DNA of 64,000 nt from Symploca sp. SIO1C2 (GCA_010672925.1 JAAHFP010000033.1:1-64000); one strand, 5' to 3'; numbered from the stretch's first letter, positions 17,318 through 27,066 are shown. The notes: generated by a model from the sequence alone, not told the origin. A program made the numbers and translations.

Positions 17318-17545
17318 ATGAGTACATCTATTATTAACAAAGTAATCGAACAACTCACACTCATGCCACAGGACAAGCAATTGCAGGTACTGGAATTTGC
17401 TCAGACATTGGTCAAAGTTGAAGTTCGAGGTACTCCAGGAGAAGAATTACTGAGTTTTGCTGGTTCTATTCCTCCTGATGACCTCCAATTAATGCGTGAG
17501 GCGATTGAACACGATTGTGAACAGGTGGATATCAATGAGTGGTAG
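17318..17545 (+). CDS. Antitoxin, DUF2281-like
   Basis: A 75-residue protein opening MSTSIINKVIEQLTLMPQDK with the LPxxxxxxVLEFAxxL-type helix of DUF2281 antitoxins and an acidic C-terminus (EAIEHDCEQVDINEW). It should bind and neutralise the PIN-domain toxin encoded next. The toxin start lies 11 bases inside the end of this gene, the usual coupled arrangement in such pairs. Confidence 0.82.
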   Translation: MSTSIINKVIEQLTLMPQDKQLQVLEFAQTLVKVEVRGTPGEELLSFAGSIPPDDLQLMREAIEHDCEQVDINEW

Positions 17546-17924
17546 GTATTTACTAGATACAAACATCATCATTGCTTTGTTTGCAGACGAAGCAGTAGTC
17601 AAAAACAATCTTGCTCAAGCCGACGAAGTTTTTCTTCCCAGTATTGCTATTGGTGAGTTGTGTTACGGTGCTAGAAAATCAGGACGCAAGCAAGCAAATT
17701 TAGCAAAAGTTGATGAGCTGGTTGCTAATATTACAGTGCTTGGGTGTGATACTGAAACTGCTCAACAATACGGTGAAGTCAAAAACCAGTTAAGGCTCAA
17801 AGGTCGTCCCTTACCTGATAATGATATTTGGATTGCAGCCATTGCATTACAACATCAGTTAGTTTTGGTGACACGGGATGCTCATTTTCAGGAAGTTGAA
17901 AATCTACAAACAGTATCTTGGTGA
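17535..17924 (+). CDS. vapC: PIN-domain ribonuclease toxin, VapC family
   Basis: A 129-residue PIN domain. The acidic active-site residues are visible: Asp in RYLLDTNIIIALF, Glu in IAIGELCYGARKSGR, and the Asp pair in LPDNDIWIAAIALQH, with the final Asp in VTRDAHF. VapC toxins cleave RNA, often tRNA. I chose ATG 17535 because it places LLDTN at residues 6-10 as in the family; the frame is open further upstream but only across the antitoxin. It forms an operon with the upstream DUF2281-like antitoxin. Confidence 0.92.
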   Translation: MSGRYLLDTNIIIALFADEAVVKNNLAQADEVFLPSIAIGELCYGARKSGRKQANLAKVDELVANITVLGCDTETAQQYGEVKNQLRLKGRPLPDNDIWIAAIALQHQLVLVTRDAHFQEVENLQTVSW

Positions 17925-17979
17925 CTTGGTGAATTTTGCTGCAATGCCCGTCCTATAACTCGAAGAGAGTGAGAAGTTT

Positions 17980-18114
17980 ATGAACGAAACACCTTTTGAG
18001 CACCCATCAAACTCTGAAGATGAGCTTTTGCCAGAGTATCAGTTTGATTATAAAAAGGCAAAGCCTAACCGATTTGCCCATCGTTTAAACTCCTTATCTT
18101 GTCCTCCCCCTTGA
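17980..18114 (+). pseudogene. Truncated small antitoxin-like protein (QFDYKKAKPNRFA motif)
   Basis: A 44-codon frame starting ATG at 17980 encodes an acidic N-terminus and PEYQFDYKKAKPNRFAHRL, a motif found in small cyanobacterial proteins that precede toxin genes (family usually about 70-90 residues, from memory). The frame ends in a CCTCCCCCTTGATAAGGGGG palindromic repeat that supplies the stop, so the gene seems cut by repeat insertion. No matching toxin follows. Confidence 0.5.
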
Positions 18115-18174
18115 TAAGGGGGAGTTATAGGGGGTCAACCCCCAGCCAATTTACCAACAACCAACAACAAAATC

Positions 18175-20301
18175 CTAACGTTCCCGCCGCCACCAAGCCC
18201 GTACTAGTTGAATTTCTGGATAGTCGTAATTTTCTCCTAAATGTTCACGAATAGTCTTAAGAGAGCCATCACCAACAGTTTGAATAGCCTTAATTATAGG
18301 TTGTTGCTGATCCGGAGGAACTAATCGGTTTAAATCTACTGGCTGTTTCATCTCAATTAATTCACTCAGATGATTGATAATAGTTCTGGAAGTGAAACCT
18401 CTTCTTTCAGCAATTTCTTCTACAGTCAAATCTTGCTGGTACAATTGCAGAGTCTTGATATGGGTATCAGCAGGAAGCGGTACTGGTAATTGTTGTTCCT
18501 GACAAAAGGCACGGATTTCTGAAATAAATTGCTCCCCATATTGGGAGACTTTGTATTTGGTGACACCAGAGATTTGGGCAAATTCTTCTATACTTTTGGG
18601 CTTGTTTCGCGCCATAACCTTGAGGCTAGAATCGGCAAAAATCACATAAGGGGGAACTGATTGCATGTCAGCTAACTGCTTGCGCAATCGGTAGAGTTTC
18701 TCAAATAATAGTTCTACTTCTGCTTTTCTGGGGTTATTATCTGTTATGGTCTTAGCTGTAGGTGTGGGGTTAACAGCAATTTGCACCTGACGTTGTTTAC
18801 GCAGTATTTCCCAACTACGTTTGTTGAGCTTGAGTACCCGGTAACCATCCGTAGTTTCGTCCATTAACCCCTGATGCAAAAGCGATCGCGCGAGCATTTT
18901 CCAGGCATCTGCTGTTTTATCTTTGCCAATACCATAGGTAGAAAGCAGGTGATGTCCATACTGCTCAACTTTTTTCTTCCTTGAACCCCGCAACACATCA
19001 ATAATATGAGTCGTGCCAAACCTTTCCCGACAACGGGCTACACAGGAAAGGAATTTCTGAGCTTCAATTGTCCAATCTTCTATTGGTTTGGGATGGCGAC
19101 AGTTATCACATTTATCGCAATTGCCGGGAAATCGTTCCCCAAAGTAGCGCAGGACAATTGTACGACGACAATCAGTACCTTCAGCGTAGTCGATTACTTG
19201 ACGCAGCTGCTGACGAGCAACCCGCTGTTCTTGGGGGTCAGGTTTTTGGTCAATGATATAATCCAGCTTGGGGATGTCAGAAGTGCCGAAGAACAGGGTA
19301 CAATGAGCTATCTCTCCATCTCGTCCAGCTCTTCCTGACTCTTGGTAGTAACTTTCCAGGTTACGGGGTAAGTCGTAGTGGATCACGAAGCGTACATCTG
19401 GCTTGTTGATACCCATACCAAAGGCAACGGTAGCTACCATAATCCGCACGTCGTCCCGGATAAAGCGGGTTTGATTAGTGGCTCTGGCTTCATCACTCAT
19501 CCCTGCATGGTAAGGTAAGGCAGAAATTTGGTCATTCTGTAACCGGAAAGCAATTTCATCCACCATGCGACGACTGAGACAGTAGACAATGCCGGAACCT
19601 TGATAGGAGCGAATTTTCCTTAATAACTGGTTATAAGCTTGGCGCTGTTTGGGTTGAACTTCGTAGTAGAGGTTGGTACGGTTGAAGCTGGCAATGTGAA
19701 TTCCTGGTTGGCGCAATGTCAGCTGTTGGATAATATCCTGTTGCACCCTGCCTGTAGCCGTGGCAGTCAAAGCCAGCATAGGAATCTCTGGGTAACGCTG
19801 GCGCAGTTGTCTCATCTGCCGGTATTCTGGACGAAAATCGTGTCCCCAGGCAGAAACGCAATGGGCTTCGTCGATAGCAAAGGCAGAAATCCCAATCTGG
19901 GTTCGCACTGTTTCCAGAAATGGCAGAAACTTCCCTGCGAGCAACCTTTCTGGAGCAACATAGAGGAGTTTAATCTTACCCTTGAGGATTGCTTGTTCCC
20001 GCGATCGCGCTTCTGGTAAACTCAGGCTACTATTGAGAAACGTTGCCCCAATACCGTTATCTTGCAGCGCCGTCACCTGGTCTTGCATCAGGGAAATTAA
20101 AGGAGATACAACTACCGTTAACCCCGGTTTCAGTAATGCTGGCAGTTGGAAGCACAGGGATTTACCACCACCAGTAGGCATAATTACCAGTAAATCCCGA
20201 TTCTGTAGAGCTTCTTCAACTATTTGTCGCTGTCCCGGACGAAAGGTATCGTAACCAAAGAAATGTTTAAGTGCTTCCTCCAGAGATTGCAACTGGTACA
20301 T
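18175..20301 (-). CDS. recQ: ATP-dependent DNA helicase RecQ
   Basis: A 708-residue superfamily-2 helicase that unwinds DNA 3'-5' in recombination and repair. It shows motif I MPTGGGKSLCFQLPALL, the DEAH box AIDEAHCVSAWGHDFRP, motif III ALTATAT, motif VI ESGRAGRDGE, then the RecQ zinc-binding cysteines (CRRTIVLRYFGE... CDKCDNC), a winged-helix region and an HRDC-like domain near residues 545-600. A C-terminal helix-turn-helix-like segment (LTVEEIAERRGFTSRTIINH) completes it. The domain set is complete. It stands alone, with repeats on both sides. Confidence 0.96.
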   Translation of the reverse strand: MYQLQSLEEALKHFFGYDTFRPGQRQIVEEALQNRDLLVIMPTGGGKSLCFQLPALLKPGLTVVVSPLISLMQDQVTALQDNGIGATFLNSSLSLPEARSREQAILKGKIKLLYVAPERLLAGKFLPFLETVRTQIGISAFAIDEAHCVSAWGHDFRPEYRQMRQLRQRYPEIPMLALTATATGRVQQDIIQQLTLRQPGIHIASFNRTNLYYEVQPKQRQAYNQLLRKIRSYQGSGIVYCLSRRMVDEIAFRLQNDQISALPYHAGMSDEARATNQTRFIRDDVRIMVATVAFGMGINKPDVRFVIHYDLPRNLESYYQESGRAGRDGEIAHCTLFFGTSDIPKLDYIIDQKPDPQEQRVARQQLRQVIDYAEGTDCRRTIVLRYFGERFPGNCDKCDNCRHPKPIEDWTIEAQKFLSCVARCRERFGTTHIIDVLRGSRKKKVEQYGHHLLSTYGIGKDKTADAWKMLARSLLHQGLMDETTDGYRVLKLNKRSWEILRKQRQVQIAVNPTPTAKTITDNNPRKAEVELLFEKLYRLRKQLADMQSVPPYVIFADSSLKVMARNKPKSIEEFAQISGVTKYKVSQYGEQFISEIRAFCQEQQLPVPLPADTHIKTLQLYQQDLTVEEIAERRGFTSRTIINHLSELIEMKQPVDLNRLVPPDQQQPIIKAIQTVGDGSLKTIREHLGENYDYPEIQLVRAWWRRER

Positions 20302-20500
20302 GGTGGATGACTTTAGCGCTGATAGCTGTTCAATAATTGATAATGAACAATGGATAATTGATAATGGGATTATTCTACCAAGAGCAGATGGATTGAAGCA
20401 ATTTTTTCATTAACAGGCGTCTGCAGAAGGCAACAGGCAAGAATTTCCTGTCTTCCCAATTCGACCTTCTCAATTCGACCTTCTCAATTCGACCTTCCCC
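20302..20500. repeat. STRR tract CAATTCGACCTTCT at the end of the S9 peptidase
   Basis: The gap between recQ and the S9 peptidase carries ATTGATAATGAACAATGG-type repeats (about 20334-20365) and three CAATTCGACCTTCT units at about 20457-20500. The stop codon of the peptidase gene (20470) lies inside the last tract. Confidence 0.75.
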
Positions 20501-22446
20501 TCCGCTGCTTCAAAACCAAAAATCTGGGAGTAGAAGTAAAACTCCTCATCCAAAGTACGCTTGATATTCTCAGCACGACGGAAACCATGTCCCTCCCCTT
20601 CATAGGCAACATAGGCTACTGTCAATCCCTTCGCTTTCAAAGCTTCCACCATCATTTCCGCTTGATTAGGTGGTACAATTTTATCCTCTAGTCCTTGGAA
20701 GAAAATCACCGGACAAGAGAGTTGATCAGCAAAATGAATAGGCGATCGCGCTTCATAAAGATCCTTTCGTTCTGGGTAAACTCCAATCAAGCCATCAAAG
20801 TAGCGGGATTCAAATTTATGGGTATCTTTGACTAAAGCTTCTAAATCACTAATACCGTAGTGACTAGATCCTGCTTTAAATACATCTCGGAAAGTTAGAG
20901 CTGCTAAGGTAGTATAACCTCCCGCACTACTACCCGCGATCGCTAAACGCTCTCCATCAACTAATCCCTGCTCTACCAGATACTTAGCACCATTAACGCA
21001 GTCATCAACATCAACAATTCCCCACTTCCCTTGAAGTCGTTCTCGATATTCCCTACCATAGCCGGTGCTACCACCATAGTTAACATCCAGGAAAGCAAAG
21101 CCGCGACTAGTCCAGTATTGAATTTTCAAACTAAATGTACCAGAAGTTGCTCCTGTTGGTCCACCGTGACTTTTAACTATTAGGGGTGGTTTTTCCCCAG
21201 TCGGTGCTTGATAGTCTTGGTTTTGGGGAGGGTAGAAAAAGCCATAGGCGGTGAGTCCCTCTTCTGTCGGAAAAGCGATCTCTTGGGGTGTGGAGATATA
21301 TCCTGGACTAATCTCCAACTCCGCTGACTTTCGCAGCACTGTTATTTCCCCTGTCCCTACATTCACCTGTACTACTGCATTAGGTTCTGTTGCTGAACCA
21401 GCGATAAATACGGCTCGACCCCTGGTAACTTGAAGCGAAGCAATACTAGTGTAAGGTGTCTCGATTATCTCTAGTTGTTTGGATTGGAGATTGATACTGG
21501 CTAGATAGGAAATACCATCCTGGCTGTAAGTACAAATGAGGCGATTTTCTGACTCAAAGCCATAAGTAGACATACCAAACACCCATTGGGGAAGTCCAAA
21601 CTCTGCTGCCATTTCCCACAAGGGCTCAACTCCTCCACCATTGGGTTGCCAGCGGTAGAGATTCCACCAGCCAGTACGGTCTGACACAAAGTATAGTACT
21701 CCAGTTGGTGACCACTGTGGTTGAAAAATCGATTCATCAACTCCACCCGCCACTAATTGAGCTTCTCCCAGGGTGCCATCTTCCTGAATGTCAGCAACCC
21801 AGAGTTGAGTCCCATCCCAAGGCATATTGGGATGATTCCAGCTTAGCCATGCTAGTTGAGAATTATCAGGACTTAGACAGGGGGAAGAGTAGAAGTCACT
21901 ACCACAGGCTATTACCTGCACCTTGCCAACATCTAATTCTCGACTTTCTAGGGACAAGACAATGCTAACCAAACTGTTGACTGGTTCCCTACTGTCATCA
22001 GAATAGTCTTCTCTTACACAAATTAAGCGTCCCCTAAGAGAATCAATTATCCCATCTGCGTAACATGCTTTCGCTTCTAGCGTTAGCGGTTGAGGTTCAG
22101 AACCAGGATTTTGTTGATAGAGACGTTGGTCAGCAGAATTAGAGAAGTAAACTTTACCCTGTTTCACCGCAACAGCACCGCCCCCATACTCATGAACCCT
22201 AGTACGAGCATTGAAGGGAGCTGGAATCATATCAGTTAGCTTACCATCTGACGTCCGTTGTAAAATAACATTACGTCCTGCCTCTGCTGGTCTTCCCTCA
22301 ATCCAGTAAGTATCATCGCCATCTAGGACAACACTTCCCATCCTAATTGCACCAGCAACAATTAAATCAGAAGTAATCGGAGATTTCCAGGAACCATAAG
22401 CAATTTGTTGTTTGTTGTTTGTTGTGTGTTGTTTGTTATTGGTCAT
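20470..22446 (-). CDS. S9-family prolyl oligopeptidase-like peptidase
   Basis: A 658-residue serine peptidase with an N-terminal beta-propeller-like region and a C-terminal alpha/beta-hydrolase domain. The catalytic Ser is in [11 protein letters not shown] (about residue 505), the Asp in [12 protein letters not shown] (about 585) and the His in [13 protein letters not shown] (about 620). It is likely a cytoplasmic dipeptidyl-peptidase or acylaminoacyl-peptidase type enzyme. The first 14 residues ([14 protein letters not shown]) are a translated AACAAACAACA-type STRR, so the true start is uncertain; the conserved part begins at IAYGSWKSP. The C-terminus also runs into an STRR tract. Confidence 0.9.
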   Translation of the reverse strand: MTNNKQHTTNNKQQIAYGSWKSPITSDLIVAGAIRMGSVVLDGDDTYWIEGRPAEAGRNVILQRTSDGKLTDMIPAPFNARTRVHEYGGGAVAVKQGKVYFSNSADQRLYQQNPGSEPQPLTLEAKACYADGIIDSLRGRLICVREDYSDDSREPVNSLVSIVLSLESRELDVGKVQVIACGSDFYSSPCLSPDNSQLAWLSWNHPNMPWDGTQLWVADIQEDGTLGEAQLVAGGVDESIFQPQWSPTGVLYFVSDRTGWWNLYRWQPNGGGVEPLWEMAAEFGLPQWVFGMSTYGFESENRLICTYSQDGISYLASINLQSKQLEIIETPYTSIASLQVTRGRAVFIAGSATEPNAVVQVNVGTGEITVLRKSAELEISPGYISTPQEIAFPTEEGLTAYGFFYPPQNQDYQAPTGEKPPLIVKSHGGPTGATSGTFSLKIQYWTSRGFAFLDVNYGGSTGYGREYRERLQGKWGIVDVDDCVNGAKYLVEQGLVDGERLAIAGSSAGGYTTLAALTFRDVFKAGSSHYGISDLEALVKDTHKFESRYFDGLIGVYPERKDLYEARSPIHFADQLSCPVIFFQGLEDKIVPPNQAEMMVEALKAKGLTVAYVAYEGEGHGFRRAENIKRTLDEEFYFYSQIFGFEAAEGKVELRRSN

Positions 22447-22578
22447 TTGTTATTGGTTGTTGGTTGTTGGTTGTTGGTTGTTGGTTGTTTGTTATTGGTC
22501 ATTTGTCAATTCCCTACTTCTCCATTCGACCTTCTCCGTTTTCCATTCGACCTTCTCCATTCGACCTTCTCCATTCCT
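22400..22578. repeat. STRR tracts (TTGTTTGTTG, TTGGTTG, CCATTCGACCTTCT)
   Basis: Consecutive short repeat blocks between the S9 peptidase and the GNAT gene. The TTGTTTGTTG block covers the first codons of the peptidase, and the CCATTCGACCTTCT block ends at the stop codon of the GNAT gene. Confidence 0.8.
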
Positions 22579-23061
22579 CTACAGTTTCTTGCGAAAAATA
22601 ACTTTATCATCCCCTGCTTTGTAAAACTCGCGGATTCGAGCTTCCTCGTCGTAACCTTGCTTACGGTAGAATGTCCGAGTACGCTCAAAGTTGGGCAATC
22701 CAGAAGTTTCCACTAATAATATACGCTCACCCTGTTCCGCTAACATCTGTTCAACATAGCGCAACAGTTTCGTACCGATGCCTTCCCCCTGACGGCTGGG
22801 ATGAACAGCAATAAAGTACAAGTTCCATGTTCCATAAGCATAGGGTTCTGGTGCACAGTAAGCGACTCCCACTGGTTCACCATCATCGTAGGTTAGCCAG
22901 AATTGCTCAGGAATAGCTCCGCTTTCTGGTGCGCTGTCGAAGTATTCTGTTAACATACCACCAAGGGATTCAAGCTCTTCTGGACTAAATAAACTGATAG
23001 CCTCCGCGATCGCCATTAAGGATTTTCTATCATCAGGTGTAGCAAGTCGAATCATAAGCAA
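22579..23061 (-). CDS. GNAT-family N-acetyltransferase
   Basis: A 160-residue acyl-CoA-dependent acetyltransferase. The acetyl-CoA-binding motif A is visible as FIAVHPSRQGEGIGTKLLRY (V-x-P-x-x-Q/R-x-x-G-x-G/A pattern), followed by a motif B region TSGLPNFERTRTFYRKQGY. The substrate is unknown. The second in-frame Met (MIRLATP) is an equally good start. It lies upstream of the S9 peptidase on the same strand, separated by STRR blocks. Confidence 0.9.
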   Translation of the reverse strand: MLMIRLATPDDRKSLMAIAEAISLFSPEELESLGGMLTEYFDSAPESGAIPEQFWLTYDDGEPVGVAYCAPEPYAYGTWNLYFIAVHPSRQGEGIGTKLLRYVEQMLAEQGERILLVETSGLPNFERTRTFYRKQGYDEEARIREFYKAGDDKVIFRKKL

Positions 23062-23082
23062 ATTATAGGAAAAAACGGCTTT

Positions 23083-23313
23083 TTATTGTCTTGAGACTAA
23101 GCAACAGCATAACCTGTGTGCTAATGACCACCTAGCACTTACGCTAAACCTAATTTTTGCTTCACTGCCGAATTGGAGCTTGACATTGATGATATTTTTA
23201 CAGATGTTCGTGATAAATCCCTTGGATGTGAGGCAGAGGGGATCGTCAGTAATCAACCAGCCCTCTTTTTCTAAAGCAACTCGTACTGTTTTGTGATAGA
23301 TGTCTTTTGCCAC
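23083..23313 (-). pseudogene. xisH: XisH-like remnant
   Basis: A 76-residue frame whose first about 30 residues (MAKDIYHKTVRVALEKEG, then WLITDDPL) match the N-terminus of XisH, the fdxN-element excision controlling factor family with a PD-(D/E)XK-like fold (about 138 residues). After DPL the similarity fades, the expected catalytic YVDLGAE and EVK-type motifs are missing, and the protein ends early. It looks decayed. No xisI partner is visible next to it. XisH/XisI pairs are widespread in cyanobacteria and do not by themselves indicate a nif element. Confidence 0.55.
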
Positions 23314-23438
23314 GTCTTATTTTTCCGTCAAGCTTCGTTACAGCTTATATTTACAGCGTGTTATTCTGGCTGTTAAGATTTTGAGGCCAGCTATAACTAG
23401 TCTCCAACGATTTCTACTCACAATATGAGATACAGAAA

Positions 23439-23684
23439 ATGGCTGTTTTAATTCCGGATGAAATTTTACGCACAACCCGGATGTCGGAAACTGAGCTAAT
23501 TCAGGAAATTGCCATCATGCTCTTTCACAAAGAGAAGTTGACTCTTGCCCAAGCCAGTCGTTTAGCCCAGATGCCGAGAATTCAGTTTCAATATTTGCTA
23601 GCTAGTCGTCGAATACCAGTTCATTACGATATAGCAGAACTAGAAGCCGATGTCCAAACTTTACAAGAGATGGGGTATTTGTGA
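23439..23684 (+). CDS. UPF0175-family antitoxin
   Basis: An 81-residue small helical protein. KEKLTLAQASRLAQMPRIQF is the typical helix-turn-helix-like part of UPF0175, which is found next to DUF3368 PIN-like toxins in cyanobacteria. It probably binds DNA at its own promoter and neutralises the partner. Its TGA stop overlaps the GTG start of the next gene by 4 bases (GTGA). Confidence 0.88.
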   Translation: MAVLIPDEILRTTRMSETELIQEIAIMLFHKEKLTLAQASRLAQMPRIQFQYLLASRRIPVHYDIAELEADVQTLQEMGYL

Positions 23685-24184
23685 TTGTTGTTAGCAATAC
23701 TTCGCCCATTACCAACCTAGCTGCGGTGGGAAAGTTGTTGATACTGCAACAACTCTACAGTAGTATCGTCATTCCCGGAGCTGTTTTTCGAGAATTAACA
23801 GAAGTGGAGTATCCTGTTCCAGGAACAGAAGAAGTCCAAACTTGCGATTGGATCATAACTCAACAGGTGGCTAACCCAGCCCTCGTTACTTCCCTCAAGC
23901 AAGAGTTAGATGCCGGGGAAGCCGAAGCGATCGCACTTGCCCTAGAATTAAAAGCAGATTTGCTTTTGCTTGATGAACGTCGAGGCTATCAAGCTGCTTC
24001 TAGTCTGGGATTGACAGTGCAGGGTTTGCTCGGTGTTTTACTGGCTGCTAAATCGAGAGGTTGGATTCCGACTGTAAAACCTATTATGGATGATTTAATT
24101 GGTAGAGCGGGCTTTTGGGTCTCTCAAGCTCTTTACTCTCGTATTCTAGAACTAGCTGGTGAATCTTCTGCTGATTTAACCTAA
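23681..24184 (+). CDS. DUF3368 PIN-like toxin
   Basis: A 167-residue protein opening MIVVSNTSPITNLAAVGKL. The PIN-like acidic residues are in the central LDAGEAEAIALALELKADLL and LLDERRGYQAA parts. It starts with GTG overlapping the antitoxin stop, so translation is coupled. The family is a presumed RNase toxin paired with UPF0175. A MITE-like element follows directly downstream. Confidence 0.88.
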   Translation: MIVVSNTSPITNLAAVGKLLILQQLYSSIVIPGAVFRELTEVEYPVPGTEEVQTCDWIITQQVANPALVTSLKQELDAGEAEAIALALELKADLLLLDERRGYQAASSLGLTVQGLLGVLLAAKSRGWIPTVKPIMDDLIGRAGFWVSQALYSRILELAGESSADLT

Positions 24185-24200
24185 CACCTAATACCCATTG

Positions 24201-24375
24201 GTGACAAGTTAAGGAAAAAGTGTCGTTGTCAAGGGAATGGAGAATGGAGAATGGAGAAGGTCGAATTGGGAATATAGATTTTTTTGCTCTTTGGCTTTTC
24301 CTTATATAGTGTTTTTTGAGTTATCAAACACTACATATGGTACTTGACAAAACGCACGACCTTTTAACTTGTCAC
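24201..24375. mobile_element. MITE-like element, 175 bp, with terminal inverted repeats and apparent 5-bp target duplication
   Basis: Ends with perfect 12-base inverted repeats GTGACAAGTTAA...TTAACTTGTCAC, with partial pairing continuing inwards (GTCGTTGTCAA against TTGACAAAACGCACGAC). It is flanked on both sides by CATTG (24196-24200 and 24376-24380), as expected for a target-site duplication. It encodes no protein. An STRR block of GGAGAATGGAGAATGG lies inside it. Confidence 0.72.
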
Positions 24376-24429
24376 CATTGCCTAATACCTACCACCTACA
24401 ACCTACAATTTACCTGCACTAGATGAATC

Positions 24430-25185
24430 ATGAGCGTTAAAGTTGAATCCTCCACCAAGCAAGTCAAGCCACCCTGCTCCCCGAAAGAAGTCCTCCCTAC
24501 CATGTATGATCTACCCAGTGAAGACCCGGAGGAACCTGGTTTGCCCGATCAATTTCATCTGTTGCAGGCGCAACTTTGCTCAGCAACCTTTCGCCCTCCC
24601 CATTATCCCAGCAATCGCATCTTCTTTGCCAGTGACTTGAATTTGTACTATGATCCTCAACATCCAAGTTGGTACAAGCGTCCTGACTGGTTTGCTGTTC
24701 TGGGAGTATCGCAGTTTTACGAAGAGCGAGAGTTGCGCCTGAGTTACGTCACTTGGCAAGAGGGAGTACGTCCCACTGTTGCGATCGAATTCCTCTCTCC
24801 CAGTACCCGCGCTGAAGATTTAGGAGAAACAGAACGAAATCGAAAGCCTCCGACAAAGTGGGAAGTTTACGAGCAAATTTTAGGCATCCCCTACTACATC
24901 ATCTTTGATCGCCTCACCAATGAATTGCAGGTGTTTCAATTGGCTGGGACTCACTACCAAAAACAGGCATTGACTCAGGAGCGAATTTGGTTGCCAGGTT
25001 TGCAGTTAGGATTGGGACTATGGCAGGGAGAATATCAGGAACGAGAAAGAAAGTGGCTACGTTGGTACGACAGGGACGGTAACTGGATTCTCACTGATGC
25101 TGAACGAGAAAGTCAACGTGCTGAAAGGTTAGCTCAACGTTTGCGACAAGCGGGAATCGACCCTGATGAAATCGAATTAAGATAA
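24430..25185 (+). CDS. Uma2-family (DUF820) putative endonuclease
   Basis: A 251-residue protein of the Uma2 family, a PD-(D/E)XK-fold group greatly expanded in cyanobacteria and of uncertain role. Landmarks are RPDWFAVLGV (Asp), VAIEFLSPSTRAEDLGE (Glu), KWEVYEQILGIPYYIIFD and VFQL. The C-terminal tail has an ERESQRAERLAQRLRQAGID helix, common in the family. It lies alone after the MITE-like element. I see no partner gene. Confidence 0.88.
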   Translation: MSVKVESSTKQVKPPCSPKEVLPTMYDLPSEDPEEPGLPDQFHLLQAQLCSATFRPPHYPSNRIFFASDLNLYYDPQHPSWYKRPDWFAVLGVSQFYEERELRLSYVTWQEGVRPTVAIEFLSPSTRAEDLGETERNRKPPTKWEVYEQILGIPYYIIFDRLTNELQVFQLAGTHYQKQALTQERIWLPGLQLGLGLWQGEYQERERKWLRWYDRDGNWILTDAERESQRAERLAQRLRQAGIDPDEIELR

Positions 25186-25230
25186 GGTTAATGTAGTGAC
25201 TATAGAGGCGCAACGGTATATAAGGTCGCC

Positions 25231-27066
25231 ATGAAAAAGTTTCTCTTAGCGTGTTTATTCATTTTTGGCCTGGGTTTTGCCCTGTTTAACTTTAAAGGTT
25301 TAGCCAGCCAAGGAGAGTATCAGTCAATTGTACTGGACTTCAGGGAAGATATCCCAGCAGCTCAGATACAAGAACAAGTAGCAGCGATCGCGCAAAAATA
25401 CAATCTTGAGCCTCGGCTCAACAGCGAATTTTCTGCCACTGACAATATTTATATCTTAAAGGGTGACAAGCAGTTGCTCAAGGCTCTGAAAAAATCAGGC
25501 TTGTCTAAGCAAACAGAATTTATTGAGCCGAATTATGTCTACGGTTTGCCGGAACCGCACCCCAATAATTTACCAGCTCTTTCCTCAGAAGAGAACAACT
25601 CTACGGTAAATCCTTCCCTGAAAGGACCTAATGACCCTTACTACAATAAGCAGTGGAATCTGCACAATATTAATATTGAATCCGCTTGGGATGAAACTCA
25701 AGGTAGTGGCGTTACGGTGGCGGTAATTGACAGCGGTGTCAGTAATGTTCCCGATTTGCGGAATACCAAATTTGTCAAAGGCTACGACTTCGTCAACGAT
25801 CAAGTTGATGCCTCTGATGATCACGGTCACGGAACCCATGTGGCTGGTACTATTGCTCAATCGACTAACAATGGTTACGGGGTGGCAGGGGTTGCTTACG
25901 AAGCCAGTCTGATGCCCTTAAAAGTCTTGGGCGCTGGCGGTGGTGGCACAGTTGCAGATATTGCCGAAGCTATTCGCTTTGCGGCGGACAATGGTGCTGA
26001 TGTGATCAATCTGAGTTTGGGTGGTGCTGGTGAGAGCAAGGTGATGGCAGAAGCAATTGATTATGCTTACCAAAAAGGTGTCGTCATTGTTGCAGCAGCG
26101 GGTAATGCTAACCAAAATTCTGCCTCCTATCCGGCTCGTTATCCCCACGTTATCGGTGTTTCTGCCATAGATGCAGTAGGGGAAAAAGCACCCTACTCTA
26201 ACTTTGGTGCTGGTGTGGATATTTCTGCTCCTGGGGGTAGTGAAGCCGGGAAGATATTGCAAAACACCATTAACCCTAAAACCGGTGAATCAGTTTTTGC
26301 TGGCTATCAGGGTACTAGCATGGCTGCTCCCCACGTCGCTGGAGTTGCTGCTTTAATCAAAACTACTGGTATTACTGAACCCGATGAAGTTTTGGCTATC
26401 CTCCAGCAATCTACCCGCACTGTGGAAGAAGACCCCTTAAACCACTTTGGTGCGGGACATCTGGATGCTGGTAATGCTGTCAAACTAGCGATGGGAGGGC
26501 AAATTAACTTCCGTGATTTCTTCCGGTGGCTTAGTGATAACGGCTATCTTAATCTCAAATTTTGGTTTGATGGCGGTGTAGTGGCTCTATTGCCCAAGGT
26601 TTTAATGGTGATTGGTTCTTACCTACTCGCCTGGTTATTGCGGAATTATTTAACTTTTGGTTGGGGTTGGTTCCTCACCAGTGGTTTAATTGGTGGTAGT
26701 AGTGGCTTGTTTTTTCTCAAAGGTTTTTATATCTTTGATTTACCCCAATGGCCATTCCGAGTTATGGGTAGTTCTATTCCGGAATTGGGGAGTGCAATCC
26801 AGGGCAGTAGTGCTTTAAACCCCATATTTGCTAGTGTATTGATTCCCTTGGTGCTGGTAGTTCTCTTACTAGGACATCCCCAATGGAAATGGTTAGCTAT
26901 CGGTTCTGCTCTTGGTGTAGCTAGTTGTTTGGCCGTGAGTGCCTTCTTCTCACCCAGTCTGCTTTGGTTGGGAAATGGTCTGATTGCGAGAGCTTTCCTT
27001 GTTGTCAATGCTTTGCTCTGCTTTGGACTGGCTTCTTTAGCTAGTAAAGAGCAATTTAGTAATTAG
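25231..27066 (+). CDS. Membrane-anchored subtilisin-like serine protease (S8)
   Basis: A 611-residue S8 peptidase. A signal-like N-terminus (MKKFLLACLFIFGLGFALFN) is followed by an inhibitor-like propeptide region (residues about 30-105) and the catalytic domain with Asp167 in VAVIDSGVSN, His200 in DDHGHGTHVAGT and Ser363 in QGTSMAAPHVAG. After the catalytic domain come about five hydrophobic segments (residues about 445-605), unusual for a secreted subtilase. This suggests an inner-membrane protein with the protease facing the periplasm. The patatin-like gene follows on the same strand, but a repeat-filled gap of about 340 bases separates them. Confidence 0.93.
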   Translation: MKKFLLACLFIFGLGFALFNFKGLASQGEYQSIVLDFREDIPAAQIQEQVAAIAQKYNLEPRLNSEFSATDNIYILKGDKQLLKALKKSGLSKQTEFIEPNYVYGLPEPHPNNLPALSSEENNSTVNPSLKGPNDPYYNKQWNLHNINIESAWDETQGSGVTVAVIDSGVSNVPDLRNTKFVKGYDFVNDQVDASDDHGHGTHVAGTIAQSTNNGYGVAGVAYEASLMPLKVLGAGGGGTVADIAEAIRFAADNGADVINLSLGGAGESKVMAEAIDYAYQKGVVIVAAAGNANQNSASYPARYPHVIGVSAIDAVGEKAPYSNFGAGVDISAPGGSEAGKILQNTINPKTGESVFAGYQGTSMAAPHVAGVAALIKTTGITEPDEVLAILQQSTRTVEEDPLNHFGAGHLDAGNAVKLAMGGQINFRDFFRWLSDNGYLNLKFWFDGGVVALLPKVLMVIGSYLLAWLLRNYLTFGWGWFLTSGLIGGSSGLFFLKGFYIFDLPQWPFRVMGSSIPELGSAIQGSSALNPIFASVLIPLVLVVLLLGHPQWKWLAIGSALGVASCLAVSAFFSPSLLWLGNGLIARAFLVVNALLCFGLASLASKEQFSN

